A stretch of 64,000 nt of DNA, taken from positions 35,007 to 99,006 of IMG/VR virus record IMGVR_UViG_3300020061_000001; one strand, given 5' to 3'. The notes under the pieces were generated by a model, which was not told the origin of the DNA, did no database searches, and worked only from the letters and a program-made list of their open reading frames with translations. This document shows positions 40,201 through 48,366 of this stretch, piece by piece. Source of the stretch: a virus. Each line of letters begins with the position of its first letter. The first letter of the stretch is position 1. The position numbers and the translations under genes were made by a program.

Positions 40201-41425
40201 TGGAGGAATTTACCTAGATTGGTGTAACGTATCATCTACATCTGGAATTGGTATTGATCTTCAATACCAAACTCAATGTTGGATATCTAACTGTTGGTTC
40301 ACAGGCACAACTGTATCAACGTGGATTAACCTTAAATCAAGCAATAAGATTCACATTGTAAACTGTGAGTTTAATACAGCTACAAACGCTATAAGACTAC
40401 AAGATACTGCAACTGTGGCAACTAATGATATTACAATTATTGGCAATGTGTTTGCTGTAGGGACTGGTAACAGAGCATGGAAAGAAGAACGTACTCATGC
40501 TAACAGTGTTGATGTAATGATAAGTGGTACAATCCCATCAGGAGTTATCTATGATACGCTTGTAAACTATGCTACAAACGATGTTAGCACAACAGTGGGT
40601 AAGTTCCCGTTCAATGTTTTGTCTACAGCTGCTGCCGACAAACTAGTTACCTTAAAGGGATTTGCTTCTCAGTCTGGTCGCTATATAGAGGCGCAGAACA
40701 GTGCTGGCACAGCTATTGCTTACATGAACAGTGGTGGTAACTGGTATGTAAATAACGGTTCAACATCTGCTGTATCTTACGGATTTACATCCGAGATTAA
40801 CACGGGTATGTATCGTATTGGTGCGTCTAATCTTGGCTTTGCACTTGGTGGTACAAAATACCTAGATCTATCTACAACTGCTGCTACATTCACTTCTGAT
40901 GTTGTAGTTCCAGATGAAGCTTATGATGCAACAGCTTGGAACGCTTCATTAGAAGTCCCTACTAAGAATGCCGTAAGAGATAAAATAGAAACTCTACAAC
41001 CACTCGACAGTGAATTAACTGCAATTGCTGGTCTTACATCAGCGGCAGATACTTTGCCTTACTTCACAGGTTCTGGTACAGCCAGTCTTGCGACATTTAC
41101 TACAGCTGGGCGCGCATTAGTGGATGATGCTGATGCTGCTGCGCAACGAACTACACTAGGGCTTGGAAGTATCGCTACCCAAGCGTCATCAAGCGTTACA
41201 ATTACTGGCGGTTCAATTACAGGTATAACCGACCTAACTGTTGCTGATGGAGGTACTGGGGTATCAACACTTACAGGTCTTGTGAAAGGTAACGGTACAA
41301 GCGCATTTACAGCAGCAGTCGCTGGTACTGATTATGTTGCCTCAACAACTGTAGCTAAAATAAGCCAGGGTACATCTGCCCCTTCTAGCCCTGCTACAGG
41401 TGATCTTTGGGTGGACACTAACTAA
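37241..41425 (+). CDS. Tail fibre / tailspike with beta-helix domains
   Basis: 1394 residues. Starts with a short [11 protein letters not shown] collagen-like patch, then four copies of a phage-fibre repeat: (V/I)[17 protein letters not shown] at ~66, ~590, ~640 and ~785. Two right-handed beta-helix regions follow the pattern of pectate-lyase-like tailspikes: one from ~165 to ~500 ([16 protein letters not shown], many NSxF/GNxI turns) and one from ~845 to ~1070 ([20 protein letters not shown]). The end has [20 protein letters not shown]. It probably binds, and may cut, a surface glycan. Coupled by TAATG to the next gene. Confidence 0.8.
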   Translation: MAQRIILNKREKTIKVVNRTHNIRLQHTGKVGPEGPVGPPASNLVTSVNGKQGVVIIDKTDIGLSSVDNTSDINKPVSTATQTALNLKANISSLASVALSGAYNDLTGKPTLGSVASHEFNEFATATQGTKADSAVQAVIAGTNVTVDNTDPRNPVVSSIGSTAPQIYDAVVPDDYATLTDALNAASNGDSIFVKSGSYTETGGTFALTGISIHGAGSGNTILTLSNSLTLSGELLTFKDVTVNTNSGKNLTISGQYSVIENCYVKNGTTSGFFTTGLYTDVIASRIEASSGSGQVIIGSRGRVTGSHFIVPHTVAGGIELNQNVSFSGNFVYAFAVNNGGGPLIHTIGEHCSIAGNSFFCKNGEACSMDYRTAFTGNSVFQAGGNAVTAIDGDIVSGNTIYLNYQGSAVLMNGTTPGFATTVTGNSISSVGSAPATQAPQVGFVGVTVGGGQDKGIISGNSIAGFATGVHVSSGAEATLITDNAFTFFTTAVDNDGSDTIIQDNQGANNFPVDSDGVQSISGDGIINVDNSDFPNVALSVDPNNGIWNARALAGTDLDLSSFASVSNGDSIVYDILNGWQSRALAKGDVGLSNVDNTSDASKPVSTATSMALSGKEATITATTTADYYRGDKTFQPLNKAAVGLSNVDNTSDTTKNAASVTLTNKTISGASNTISNIAIAAIAATGTPGAGNYLRGDGQWQTPPDTSYAEIPSAEITAGTSSVSRAISGRRAQEIVLKAVAAAPQGDVTLAGVQTLTNKTLTSPVINTPTGIVKGDVGLGNVDNTSDASKPISTLQQTALDTKVQIGGDIGGTISSPKIKRTVRQTVTRDNTRVADYTADGTADDVEIQAAINAVNTAGGGVVEILAGTNPYRIAATLTVPENVTVRGERMARQSSGGVTFKTSASVTLTDMVQITGTTNPSTNADLKHDIVFENITFDGNNTTTNNVKLTNQDTVKFRNCRFVQSTNALVTVWDSSSDPTAATIPGGIYLDWCNVSSTSGIGIDLQYQTQCWISNCWFTGTTVSTWINLKSSNKIHIVNCEFNTATNAIRLQDTATVATNDITIIGNVFAVGTGNRAWKEERTHANSVDVMISGTIPSGVIYDTLVNYATNDVSTTVGKFPFNVLSTAAADKLVTLKGFASQSGRYIEAQNSAGTAIAYMNSGGNWYVNNGSTSAVSYGFTSEINTGMYRIGASNLGFALGGTKYLDLSTTAATFTSDVVVPDEAYDATAWNASLEVPTKNAVRDKIETLQPLDSELTAIAGLTSAADTLPYFTGSGTASLATFTTAGRALVDDADAAAQRTTLGLGSIATQASSSVTITGGSITGITDLTVADGGTGVSTLTGLVKGNGTSAFTAAVAGTDYVASTTVAKISQGTSAPSSPATGDLWVDTN

Positions 41426-42684
41426 TGTTGAAATATGCTACTGGTGCGGAATGGAAAATCGCAACTGCTGGTTTTGAATGGGAAACTTCAACAGGTGGTA
41501 TAACGGTTAACAGTACAACCCCTATCACAGGAGGTTCTGAAATACGAGCCAATGCAGCCGCAACTACCCCCTCATTTACGCACACATACATGGCCACTGC
41601 CGTAGCAACTGATCGTTTCTTCACATTTAACCTTAAGATCGTTAGTGCCCCAGCTGGTACGATAACTATTGCTTTATTCAGGGACAATGTTAACGGCAAT
41701 GGTCCAATGATTCAATTAAACAGCAATAATACTTTGCGTCTTTTTGATGCGCAGGGTCCAATACAGCGCGGTTCAGATAGCTCTGCTCTTACAACAGGCA
41801 CAGTTTATCAGGTTGGACTTCGCTATAACCGTGCTGCTGGTACTTGTGAAGGAACAATAAATGGTGTTGCATTCGCATCTGGCGCAACAGGTGTAACAAT
41901 GGACATGAATGTTATTCGTTTAGGTGTTATTGATTCCGGTACTTGTGACCTACGTTTTGACAATGTTATTGTTAATGACAGCTCAGGTTCGGTGAATAAC
42001 ACGTATGCTCCTGTTGGCTCAAAGGTTGCTATTTTACTACCTACTGCTGCTGGTGACAATGCTGCTACTACTGGTGTTTATTCATATATCAACGAGTTAC
42101 CTCCTACTGATACAGCTACATCTGGTAGCACAATGATTGAGCTAGATAACAATGGTGATATTGCTGATTACAACGTGACAGATTCATCGACTGCTGGTAT
42201 AGGGTCTTCTGACATTATTTCAGGGGTGTTCGTATTGGCGCGTGTGCGCGAGGAAGCTGCTGGGACATCTAGTTACCAGTTGCGTATTAAATCAGCATCG
42301 GGAGGTACAGTAACTTCAACATCATCGGTTGATGCTGGTAACACAACCCCTCGTACTAACCCAAATGGTACAACTGCTTTTGGGTTGCCTCTTGTTTCCG
42401 AAACAGACCCTACCACTGGTGTCGCTTGGACTGCAACAGGTACAAACTCTATAGACAATGCACAGATTGGTGTTGCGAACACTGACGCTGATAGTACTCC
42501 TGATCTATGGGTACTTGCTATGGCTGCTATGGTTGTTTATTACCCTAGCGCATCTGGAAAGATCAAGGTTTATAATGGCTCATCTTTTGTTGCAAAACCT
42601 GTTAAAGTATGGAATGGTAGTGCTTGGGTAACCAAACCTGTAAAGAGGTGGAACGGTTCTAGCTGGGTAACTACGACTTACTAG
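41425..42684 (+). CDS. Tail-fibre-associated carbohydrate-binding protein
   Basis: 419 residues. The first ~190 look like a laminin-G/lectin jellyroll (FTFNLKIVSAPAGTITIALF, CDLRFDNVIVND). The C-terminus holds three tandem short repeats of the form VW-NG-S-W-V-KPVK (e.g. VKVWNGSAWVTKPVKRWNG). It follows the fibre in an overlapped pair, so is likely an adhesin at the same tail tip. Confidence 0.65.
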   Translation: MLKYATGAEWKIATAGFEWETSTGGITVNSTTPITGGSEIRANAAATTPSFTHTYMATAVATDRFFTFNLKIVSAPAGTITIALFRDNVNGNGPMIQLNSNNTLRLFDAQGPIQRGSDSSALTTGTVYQVGLRYNRAAGTCEGTINGVAFASGATGVTMDMNVIRLGVIDSGTCDLRFDNVIVNDSSGSVNNTYAPVGSKVAILLPTAAGDNAATTGVYSYINELPPTDTATSGSTMIELDNNGDIADYNVTDSSTAGIGSSDIISGVFVLARVREEAAGTSSYQLRIKSASGGTVTSTSSVDAGNTTPRTNPNGTTAFGLPLVSETDPTTGVAWTATGTNSIDNAQIGVANTDADSTPDLWVLAMAAMVVYYPSASGKIKVYNGSSFVAKPVKVWNGSAWVTKPVKRWNGSSWVTTTY

Positions 42685-42730
42685 GGTTAGCTTGCTTTAT
42701 TACTTAAAGGTTTCAAAAAAGCATTTCGTG

Positions 42731-42736
42731 TATAAT
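42731..42736 (+). promoter_or_regulatory. -10 box before the capsid gene
   Basis: TATAAT at 42731-42736 preceded by TG; no clear -35. About 105 nt of leader before the capsid ATG, with a 20-codon basic ORF (42778-42840) that ends one base before it. Confidence 0.45.
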
Positions 42737-42777
42737 AACAAATGAAGGTATCCAGAGACTAGTTAAAGTACCAAGAT

Positions 42778-42840
42778 ATGATAACCATTAAACAAAAACA
42801 CCTTAAAAAAATACAGAAACAGAAAACGAGAAAGAAGTAA
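42778..42840 (+). CDS. Possible leader peptide (20 aa)
   Basis: Reads MITIKQKHLKKIQKQKTRKK and stops directly before the capsid ATG. Very basic. Could help deliver ribosomes to the capsid gene; could be chance. Confidence 0.25.
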   Translation: MITIKQKHLKKIQKQKTRKK

Positions 42841-45054
42841 ATGGAAAAAAACAAAAACCAATTACAAGTCTCAGTTTCTAAGAACAGTTTTACGGACGAG
42901 GGTGATGGATTAATTTCTTTCCCTGGTGGTCTAACTATTACTGATGATTCTGTCCAGCGCAATGGTACAAAGTATGACATCAACTCGATGGACATCAACC
43001 AGTACGGAAAGCAGATTACTGCTGACCACGTAGATTCACTTGGCAACTTAATTGGTAAAGCAATTGGTGTCGCTAAGCAAGGAAATCGCGTTATTGTCTC
43101 AGCTATTCAATACGCTGTTAAAGAGAACGCATATGCCAAATTGGCTTATGACCTATTTGTAGGAGGTTTCTCAAACGCATTCAGTATTGAAACAATGGGG
43201 CCATATCCCGATGAACAAGATAGAATCTTTTATAACGCTGAGCTTGTAGGATTATCACAGGTAGTATTACCAAATAACTATAACGCTGTTGCAAATCAAT
43301 TTAACGAGATTGTTCATAATTCACTTGAACGCTCTAAGTCAAATGGTATGGACGTTACAGGCATCGAAGCCAGTATCAAAAATGCCGTTGAGGAAGAAAG
43401 CATGACAAAAGAAGAAAAAGAAAAACTCGCTGTTGAAGAAGCTGCTAAGATTGAAGCTGAGAAATTAGCTGCCGAGAAAGTCGCTAATGATGCAGAAGAA
43501 GCAAAACTTGCTGCTGAAAAAGAAGCTAAGGAATTAGCCGAAAAAGAAGAAGCAGAGAAAAAAGAAGCAGAAGAAAAAGCTGCTAAAGAGGAAGCTGATA
43601 AAAAAGCTGCCGAAGAAAAGGAAGCTGCTGACAAGCTAGCTGCCGAAGAAGCCCAAGCGAAAGCAGAAGCTGACAAAAAAGCAGAGGAAGAAGCTGCCGA
43701 AGCGAAAGCTAAGGAAGAAGCCGAAGAAGCTGCAAAACAAGAAGAATTAAACAAAAAGGAAAACCAAATGACTAAAGAAGAACAAGCAGAAGTTATTGCT
43801 AATGCCATCGCTGCTGCTCTTAAGCCTATTCAAGAAGAACTAGCAACAGCTAAAGCTGACGCTAAGAACGCCCTTGACAAATCTGCTCAAGCTCCTGAGT
43901 TCCGTGCTATTGCCGAAGCTGAAAAAGCTAAAAGCGACGCACTTGATGAACTATCAGCAGAAGAACTATTCGGTATGCAGTTAAATGCTGCTGTACTAGT
44001 AGAACGTATGAACAGTGTTGAAGGTGCTAAAACTCTTAACGCAATCAACGTAAAGAACCTAAATGCTCTTAAAGAAGCTAAGATTGTTAAAAACTCCCTT
44101 ACTCTTGAAGACCTAGGTAACTTCGTTATTGCTCCTGAGCTTTACACAGAGATCGCTAACAAGCGTAACGACTACACTGCTCTATTGAATATCACAACTT
44201 GGAAAGAAACTAGCTCTCTTGAGTTTGGTTGGTTAACACGTGACTCTGACATCGACATGCAATCAGTTGCAATGGGTGCTCTAGGTGATGTTGAATCTCC
44301 AGACACACTTGACGGTGAAGTTCTTGGTCAACCTACTAACGCTCGTTTGAAGCCTGTAAGCATCCCTGGTTACGGCGCACACATGGACAAACTAGAAGAG
44401 ATCGCTGCTATCACACCTATCTCTATCAACGTTATCCAACACGCTGCTGCTGATATCCTTGCTGACGTTGCAGAAGGTTACCGTTCAGACTATGACCGTA
44501 AGCGCGCACAACTAGTTGTAGCTCGTCTACAGCAAGCTGTTAACGGCAACGGACAAGTTCACACAATGGACCTATCTGATGGTCTACTAGGTTGGGCACA
44601 AACTGTAGCTCTTGCATCTGATGCAACAAGCACAGGTACTCTTGTATTCAACAACAAGACAAAGGCTTTCTTGATCGGTCAGGCTGTTTCTACAAACAAC
44701 GCTGCTGTTCTACAGGAAGTATCACAGGGAACAATCTTCGGAACTCCATTCGTAGTTGTACCTAACGACATCCTACCTACTATTAACACTACTGAGACAC
44801 GTTCATTCATGGTCTACGGACAAGCTGTGACTATCACAACTGCTGTATTCTACGGTGACCTATCTACCTTCACAGGTCGTGTGTCTGGTGGCCTAAAGTA
44901 CGACGTTGATGGTTCTGCTTCATACGAAATCGGTGGTAAGACTTACTCAGCCTTCCAACGTAACGAAATCGTGCTTCGTGGTTCATTCAAACGTGGTGGT
45001 GTAGTAAGAGACGTCCGTCTGATTGCTGCTATCGCAAGCGTTGCTGTTTCCTAG
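42841..45054 (+). CDS. Fused prohead protease, scaffold and major capsid protein
   Basis: 737 residues. N-terminal ~170 resemble an HK97-type prohead protease (KQITADHVDSLGNLIGKAIG, NAFSIETMGPYP). Residues ~175-310 are an almost pure A/E/K coiled coil, the scaffold or delta region. From ~315 on it is an HK97-fold capsid protein (E-loop-like SSLEFGWLTRDSDIDM, spine helix VIQHAAADILADVAEG, ending in KRGGVVRDVRLIAA). Two in-frame internal starts have good ribosome sites: ATG 43402 (GAGGAAG) and ATG 43768 (AAGGAAA; 428-residue product), so scaffold and capsid could also be made separately. Confidence 0.8.
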   Translation: MEKNKNQLQVSVSKNSFTDEGDGLISFPGGLTITDDSVQRNGTKYDINSMDINQYGKQITADHVDSLGNLIGKAIGVAKQGNRVIVSAIQYAVKENAYAKLAYDLFVGGFSNAFSIETMGPYPDEQDRIFYNAELVGLSQVVLPNNYNAVANQFNEIVHNSLERSKSNGMDVTGIEASIKNAVEEESMTKEEKEKLAVEEAAKIEAEKLAAEKVANDAEEAKLAAEKEAKELAEKEEAEKKEAEEKAAKEEADKKAAEEKEAADKLAAEEAQAKAEADKKAEEEAAEAKAKEEAEEAAKQEELNKKENQMTKEEQAEVIANAIAAALKPIQEELATAKADAKNALDKSAQAPEFRAIAEAEKAKSDALDELSAEELFGMQLNAAVLVERMNSVEGAKTLNAINVKNLNALKEAKIVKNSLTLEDLGNFVIAPELYTEIANKRNDYTALLNITTWKETSSLEFGWLTRDSDIDMQSVAMGALGDVESPDTLDGEVLGQPTNARLKPVSIPGYGAHMDKLEEIAAITPISINVIQHAAADILADVAEGYRSDYDRKRAQLVVARLQQAVNGNGQVHTMDLSDGLLGWAQTVALASDATSTGTLVFNNKTKAFLIGQAVSTNNAAVLQEVSQGTIFGTPFVVVPNDILPTINTTETRSFMVYGQAVTITTAVFYGDLSTFTGRVSGGLKYDVDGSASYEIGGKTYSAFQRNEIVLRGSFKRGGVVRDVRLIAAIASVAVS

Positions 45055-45072
45055 TCGAAATTAGCATGAACT

Positions 45073-45097
45073 TACCCCTGTCTTCTGGGCAGGGGTA
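45073..45097 (+). terminator. Hairpin after the capsid gene
   Basis: TACCCCTG / CAGGGGTA, 8 bp perfect with a 9-nt loop. No T run, so it may slow RNA decay or set mRNA ratios rather than terminate. Confidence 0.45.
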
Positions 45098-45130
45098 CAA
45101 CATAGAAACTAAAACAAAAAGGGAACTAGA

Positions 45131-45889
45131 GTGGACCTAGCTAAATATGAAGAACTAACAGGTACAACTGTTGCCGAAGCGGATAAGGTGCGTGTAAACG
45201 CTACCATTCGTAGAAGTAACGTCCTGCTAGAATCAGCGCTAGGTTACTCTCTCTCCCAAAACAAGAACCTTGACAAACAAGAACTTGGAAAAGTACAATT
45301 TCAGGGTGCGTATCCTTACTACCCTGTGACTCAAGAAACACTTCTTCCGGCTGACGAACAAGAAGGCGACTATCGCTTGTTTTACTACAACGATATTGAC
45401 CCTTACATTAAGACAGACCCTGCTCGTAATATCTACCATGTAAAATTGGTACAAGCCCAAAATGATGACGAGTTCGTTACTATTTGGGACTTGGACGACT
45501 TTACTAGCAAGAATGCTCGAAAGTTCAGCAAATGGATTCAGAAGTCAACCACTTGGTTCAATTGGGGCTGGTATAGTTGGTTAGTTAGAAAAGTTGGAAG
45601 CGGAAACGGGCTTATGGTCGCAGTTGATGCTGATTGGCTTGATTGCACTAATATGCCAAGTGATCTTGCTTACCTTTGGGCAGATATGGTGACTTATTAT
45701 TCAGACGACAATTACTCGGTATCGGGTAGTATAAAATCTGAATCAGTAAATGGTCATAGTTGGTCTAGAACTAATTCTGGCGGAGGAAAAGGTGAAGATC
45801 TTTCTCCTGATGAATCTGTTGGAGGGAGTAAAATCCTTAGTCAATATGCTGGGCCAAATGGCACTGCTGCCTCTAGGAACCCTGCGTAA
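45131..45889 (+). CDS. Head-tail connector / adaptor (252 aa, GTG start)
   Basis: AAAAGGG precedes the GTG. First gene after the capsid protein. N-terminal helices (YEELTGTTVAEADKVRVNAT; NVLLESALGY) are as in gp6/gp15-type adaptors; the rest is an added beta-rich region. Called mainly by position. TAATG end. Confidence 0.6.
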   Translation: MDLAKYEELTGTTVAEADKVRVNATIRRSNVLLESALGYSLSQNKNLDKQELGKVQFQGAYPYYPVTQETLLPADEQEGDYRLFYYNDIDPYIKTDPARNIYHVKLVQAQNDDEFVTIWDLDDFTSKNARKFSKWIQKSTTWFNWGWYSWLVRKVGSGNGLMVAVDADWLDCTNMPSDLAYLWADMVTYYSDDNYSVSGSIKSESVNGHSWSRTNSGGGKGEDLSPDESVGGSKILSQYAGPNGTAASRNPA

Positions 45890-46260
45890 TGTCTAATCGC
45901 CCAGTAAAAACTCCTGATATAGCCTACATCACCTCTCTCACTAAAAATGGGTATGGTGATGTTACTATAACAGAGGAAAACGAAATTGCCTGCGCCTTCT
46001 TTGACTCGTTCTCACAAGAGCAAGACTCGAACCAGGAGCTAACGCAATCTGATGCCTATGCATACTTAGATGTAAATAATGCTTTCATTAAAGGTTTAGG
46101 CTATATGCTACAGGGTCTGTATTTCAAGACTAACGTCTTCGGAATTGACCACTGGTATATAATAACTACAGTAGAGGTCGCACAGAGAAAGCTTCTAACC
46201 AATGAAGTAAACAATGTGCTGGTCAACCTACAAGTGGCTGCCGACCCAACAGGAGCATAA
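45889..46260 (+). CDS. Head completion / neck protein (123 aa)
   Basis: Beta-rich small protein in the usual place for a head-closure (gp16/H-like) protein. No distinctive motif. Starts MSNRPVKTPDIAYITSLTKN. Confidence 0.5.
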   Translation: MSNRPVKTPDIAYITSLTKNGYGDVTITEENEIACAFFDSFSQEQDSNQELTQSDAYAYLDVNNAFIKGLGYMLQGLYFKTNVFGIDHWYIITTVEVAQRKLLTNEVNNVLVNLQVAADPTGA

Positions 46261-46261
46261 G

Positions 46262-46633
46262 ATGCCAACTATCAGAATCAAGGTGAAGAAGCAAGGAAAC
46301 TTCGACTTTAGAGGAAAAACCGCTAAAGTCCAACTCCAAGCTCAAACCGGAATGAGACAGTTGATCGAGGACATCCATAGAACCTCTCGCCCAATTACTC
46401 CTATGCTCACAGGTGACTTACGAGGAGATGTGAAGAAATCCGTATCTCGTCTAGGTGATAGAGTAAGAGGTGTAATCGAGTGGGCAAGACCCTATGCATG
46501 GTATCAAGAGCGTGGTTATACAAGTGGCCCCGTAAAGCGGTACACAACTCCAGGTACGAAGGCACACTTTGCAGAGGAATCTGTAAAAAAAGTAACATCA
46601 AGTTCTAAGAAGTATTTCGGTAAAAAGATATGA
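46262..46633 (+). CDS. HK97-gp10-like neck protein (123 aa)
   Basis: ATG at 46262 preferred; the longer frame lies within the gene before. TPMLTGDLRGDVKKSV and YAWYQERGYTSG match the pattern of gp10/minor-capsid proteins (P-x-x-T-G-x-L-R... YA-x-x-x-E-x-G). Basic. ATGA end. Confidence 0.65.
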   Translation: MPTIRIKVKKQGNFDFRGKTAKVQLQAQTGMRQLIEDIHRTSRPITPMLTGDLRGDVKKSVSRLGDRVRGVIEWARPYAWYQERGYTSGPVKRYTTPGTKAHFAEESVKKVTSSSKKYFGKKI

Positions 46634-47031
46634 TAACTCCAACGACAGTTTCAGAATCATTCATTAAATGGATGGAAGACAACAGTTACGGTACGTTTGG
46701 CACAGATATCTATCTGAATCAAATACCAGATACCGCCCCTGATAATGCCTATTGGATTGTCACAGCAGGAGGAGATGTCACTCAGTTGAATGTTACTCGG
46801 GAGAGTATACAGCAATTCAGCACACAGATATTCTACCGAAACAAATCCGGTGAAGTAGTCGAGCATAATCTGTTCGCTCTTAACCAACAAGTGAATGCGC
46901 GTGGTATATTCGCAATAGATGGTTTCGATCTCTATTCAATCGAAGCATCCATGCCAGAAGATAACGACAGAGATGCCGAAAATCGTCGCCAAGGTTCATT
47001 TGTTGTAGCGATTCAAATATATGTTAGTTAA
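46630..47031 (+). CDS. Tail terminator-like protein (133 aa)
   Basis: Between neck protein and tail tube, the place of the tail terminator. Contains FSTQIFYRNKSGEV and FVVAIQIYVS strands typical of that fold. Supported by order more than by motif. Confidence 0.55.
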   Translation: MITPTTVSESFIKWMEDNSYGTFGTDIYLNQIPDTAPDNAYWIVTAGGDVTQLNVTRESIQQFSTQIFYRNKSGEVVEHNLFALNQQVNARGIFAIDGFDLYSIEASMPEDNDRDAENRRQGSFVVAIQIYVS

Positions 47032-47053
47032 ATAAAAGAAAAAGGAAATAAAA

Positions 47054-47560
47054 ATGGCAACATTAAAAGGTCCATTCATTGTAAAATGGGGAAGCAACAC
47101 ACTATCAAACGTGCAAGACTACTCATTCGATTACAGCGTAGACTCAAACGACTACACCACTATTGACGGTAACAAAATTACAATTGAGGGTGCAATTTCA
47201 GCTTCTGTATCGCTACAACTTCTACGAAGTGATGTAGCTGCTCTAGCGGTTGTACTCCCACAGTACTTTGTTCCACAAGGCGGAACAATGTCTACAGGTG
47301 AAATAGTAGCTAACTCAACTGGTGCGATTGACATCGTAGCAGCAAGCTGTAACACTACTCCTGTTTATAATAACCTAGACATCATTAGCTGTGGTACAAA
47401 CGCTACAGTTGTGCGTCTAGTAAATGCCCGTTCAACAATTGACTCAATTGATCTACAGGACTCTACAGTTCTTACGTTCACAGTTAAGTTCGTTGGTGAG
47501 CCAGCAAGCCAAGATGCAGCAGTACAGGTGTTCACATCTTCAACTGATTCAATCAGCTAG
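47054..47560 (+). CDS. Major tail tube protein
   Basis: 168 residues, strong AAAGGAAA ribosome site, beta-rich (FIVKWGSNTLSNVQDYSFDY; ISASVSLQLLRSDVAALAVV). Position right before the chaperones and tape measure and its expected size fit the tube subunit of a siphovirus. Confidence 0.75.
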   Translation: MATLKGPFIVKWGSNTLSNVQDYSFDYSVDSNDYTTIDGNKITIEGAISASVSLQLLRSDVAALAVVLPQYFVPQGGTMSTGEIVANSTGAIDIVAASCNTTPVYNNLDIISCGTNATVVRLVNARSTIDSIDLQDSTVLTFTVKFVGEPASQDAAVQVFTSSTDSIS

Positions 47561-47718
47561 TACCCCTTAAAAAATAAACATGCAAAAACAGCCATTTTAA
47601 GCGCCTTTGGTAGCGGAGGGGGACAAGTTCCCTACTTCGCGCCTAACACGCCTTAGAACGGCTTAGAACAGCTCACAGAGCATATATAGAACCATTAAGT
47701 CCACAGGAGACAATTAAT
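47561..47718 (+). other. 158-base gap with hairpins
   Basis: Holds no gene. GGGGAC (or GGGGGAC) and GTTCCC pair over an AA loop around 47619-47634 in a GC-rich patch, and CTTAGAACGGCTTAGAAC repeats CTTAGAAC. May be a terminator or processing site between tube and chaperone genes. Confidence 0.35.
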
Positions 47719-48054
47719 ATGGAAAACGCACCAGTACAATATCAATTAGGTACAGATAACACTAAAAAAGCATTCACATTTTCGCTAGGCGACCTTGTCT
47801 ATTCTTTCCGTTACCCGACTACTCGCGAAATGCGCGAGCTCAGTAAAATGAATCAAGAGTTACAAAAGCTTGTAGAAGAAAAAGCTGATGAAAAAGTCAT
47901 CAAAAAGCAGAGCGATGCAAGCGAAGCAAAAATGAATGCACTTGTTACACCAGTTGGACACGAAAACACTATTAGCGAAGTCCTTGAAGACCAACCTATT
48001 AATGTAGTTCGTGACTTCCGTAGCATGATGTCTAAAGAAATCAATCTAGGATAG
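47719..48054 (+). CDS. Tail assembly chaperone (first)
   Basis: 111 residues: beta N-terminus (KKAFTFSLGDLVYSFRYPTT), then charged helices. In the expected place and size for the short chaperone (gpG-like). GGAGA upstream. Confidence 0.6.
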   Translation: MENAPVQYQLGTDNTKKAFTFSLGDLVYSFRYPTTREMRELSKMNQELQKLVEEKADEKVIKKQSDASEAKMNALVTPVGHENTISEVLEDQPINVVRDFRSMMSKEINLG

Positions 48055-48058
48055 TTTC

Positions 48059-48364
48059 ATGGAAACGGAAGGCAGAACTGTTGAAGTTCAGTCTGTCCAT
48101 CAAGCAAAGGTTGAGTCTACTAACCCAGCGTTTGGCGAGAATCGTATTCTCTATGCTACTGTGTGTTATCACTTTCCGCAGTACAAACTTGAAGATGTAG
48201 AGGCAATGCCTTATAGAGATGTTGCACTTTTACTTCAAACAGCAAGTCAAATAGAAGCAGCACATTTATATAATCTGACAATGATTGCATCTGCTCCTCA
48301 TAGTAAAGACGGTAAGGGTGTTAAATCACTCATGGAACATTTTAGAAAGATACTCGAGAAATAA
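48059..48364 (+). CDS. Tail assembly chaperone (second)
   Basis: 101 residues, ATG four bases after the previous stop. Helical, with YKLEDVEAMPYRDVALLLQT. In many siphophages this part is reached by frameshifting from the first; here only a 5-base window between stops (48050-48054) would allow that, so separate initiation is more likely. Confidence 0.55.
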   Translation: METEGRTVEVQSVHQAKVESTNPAFGENRILYATVCYHFPQYKLEDVEAMPYRDVALLLQTASQIEAAHLYNLTMIASAPHSKDGKGVKSLMEHFRKILEK

Positions 48365-48366
48365 CA

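Noticed and set aside
43314-43808. 164-aa minus-strand ORF opposite the scaffold region
   Set aside because: A shadow of the repetitive GAA/GCT codons of the A/E/K coiled coil, giving an implausible Ala/Ser/Phe polymer.
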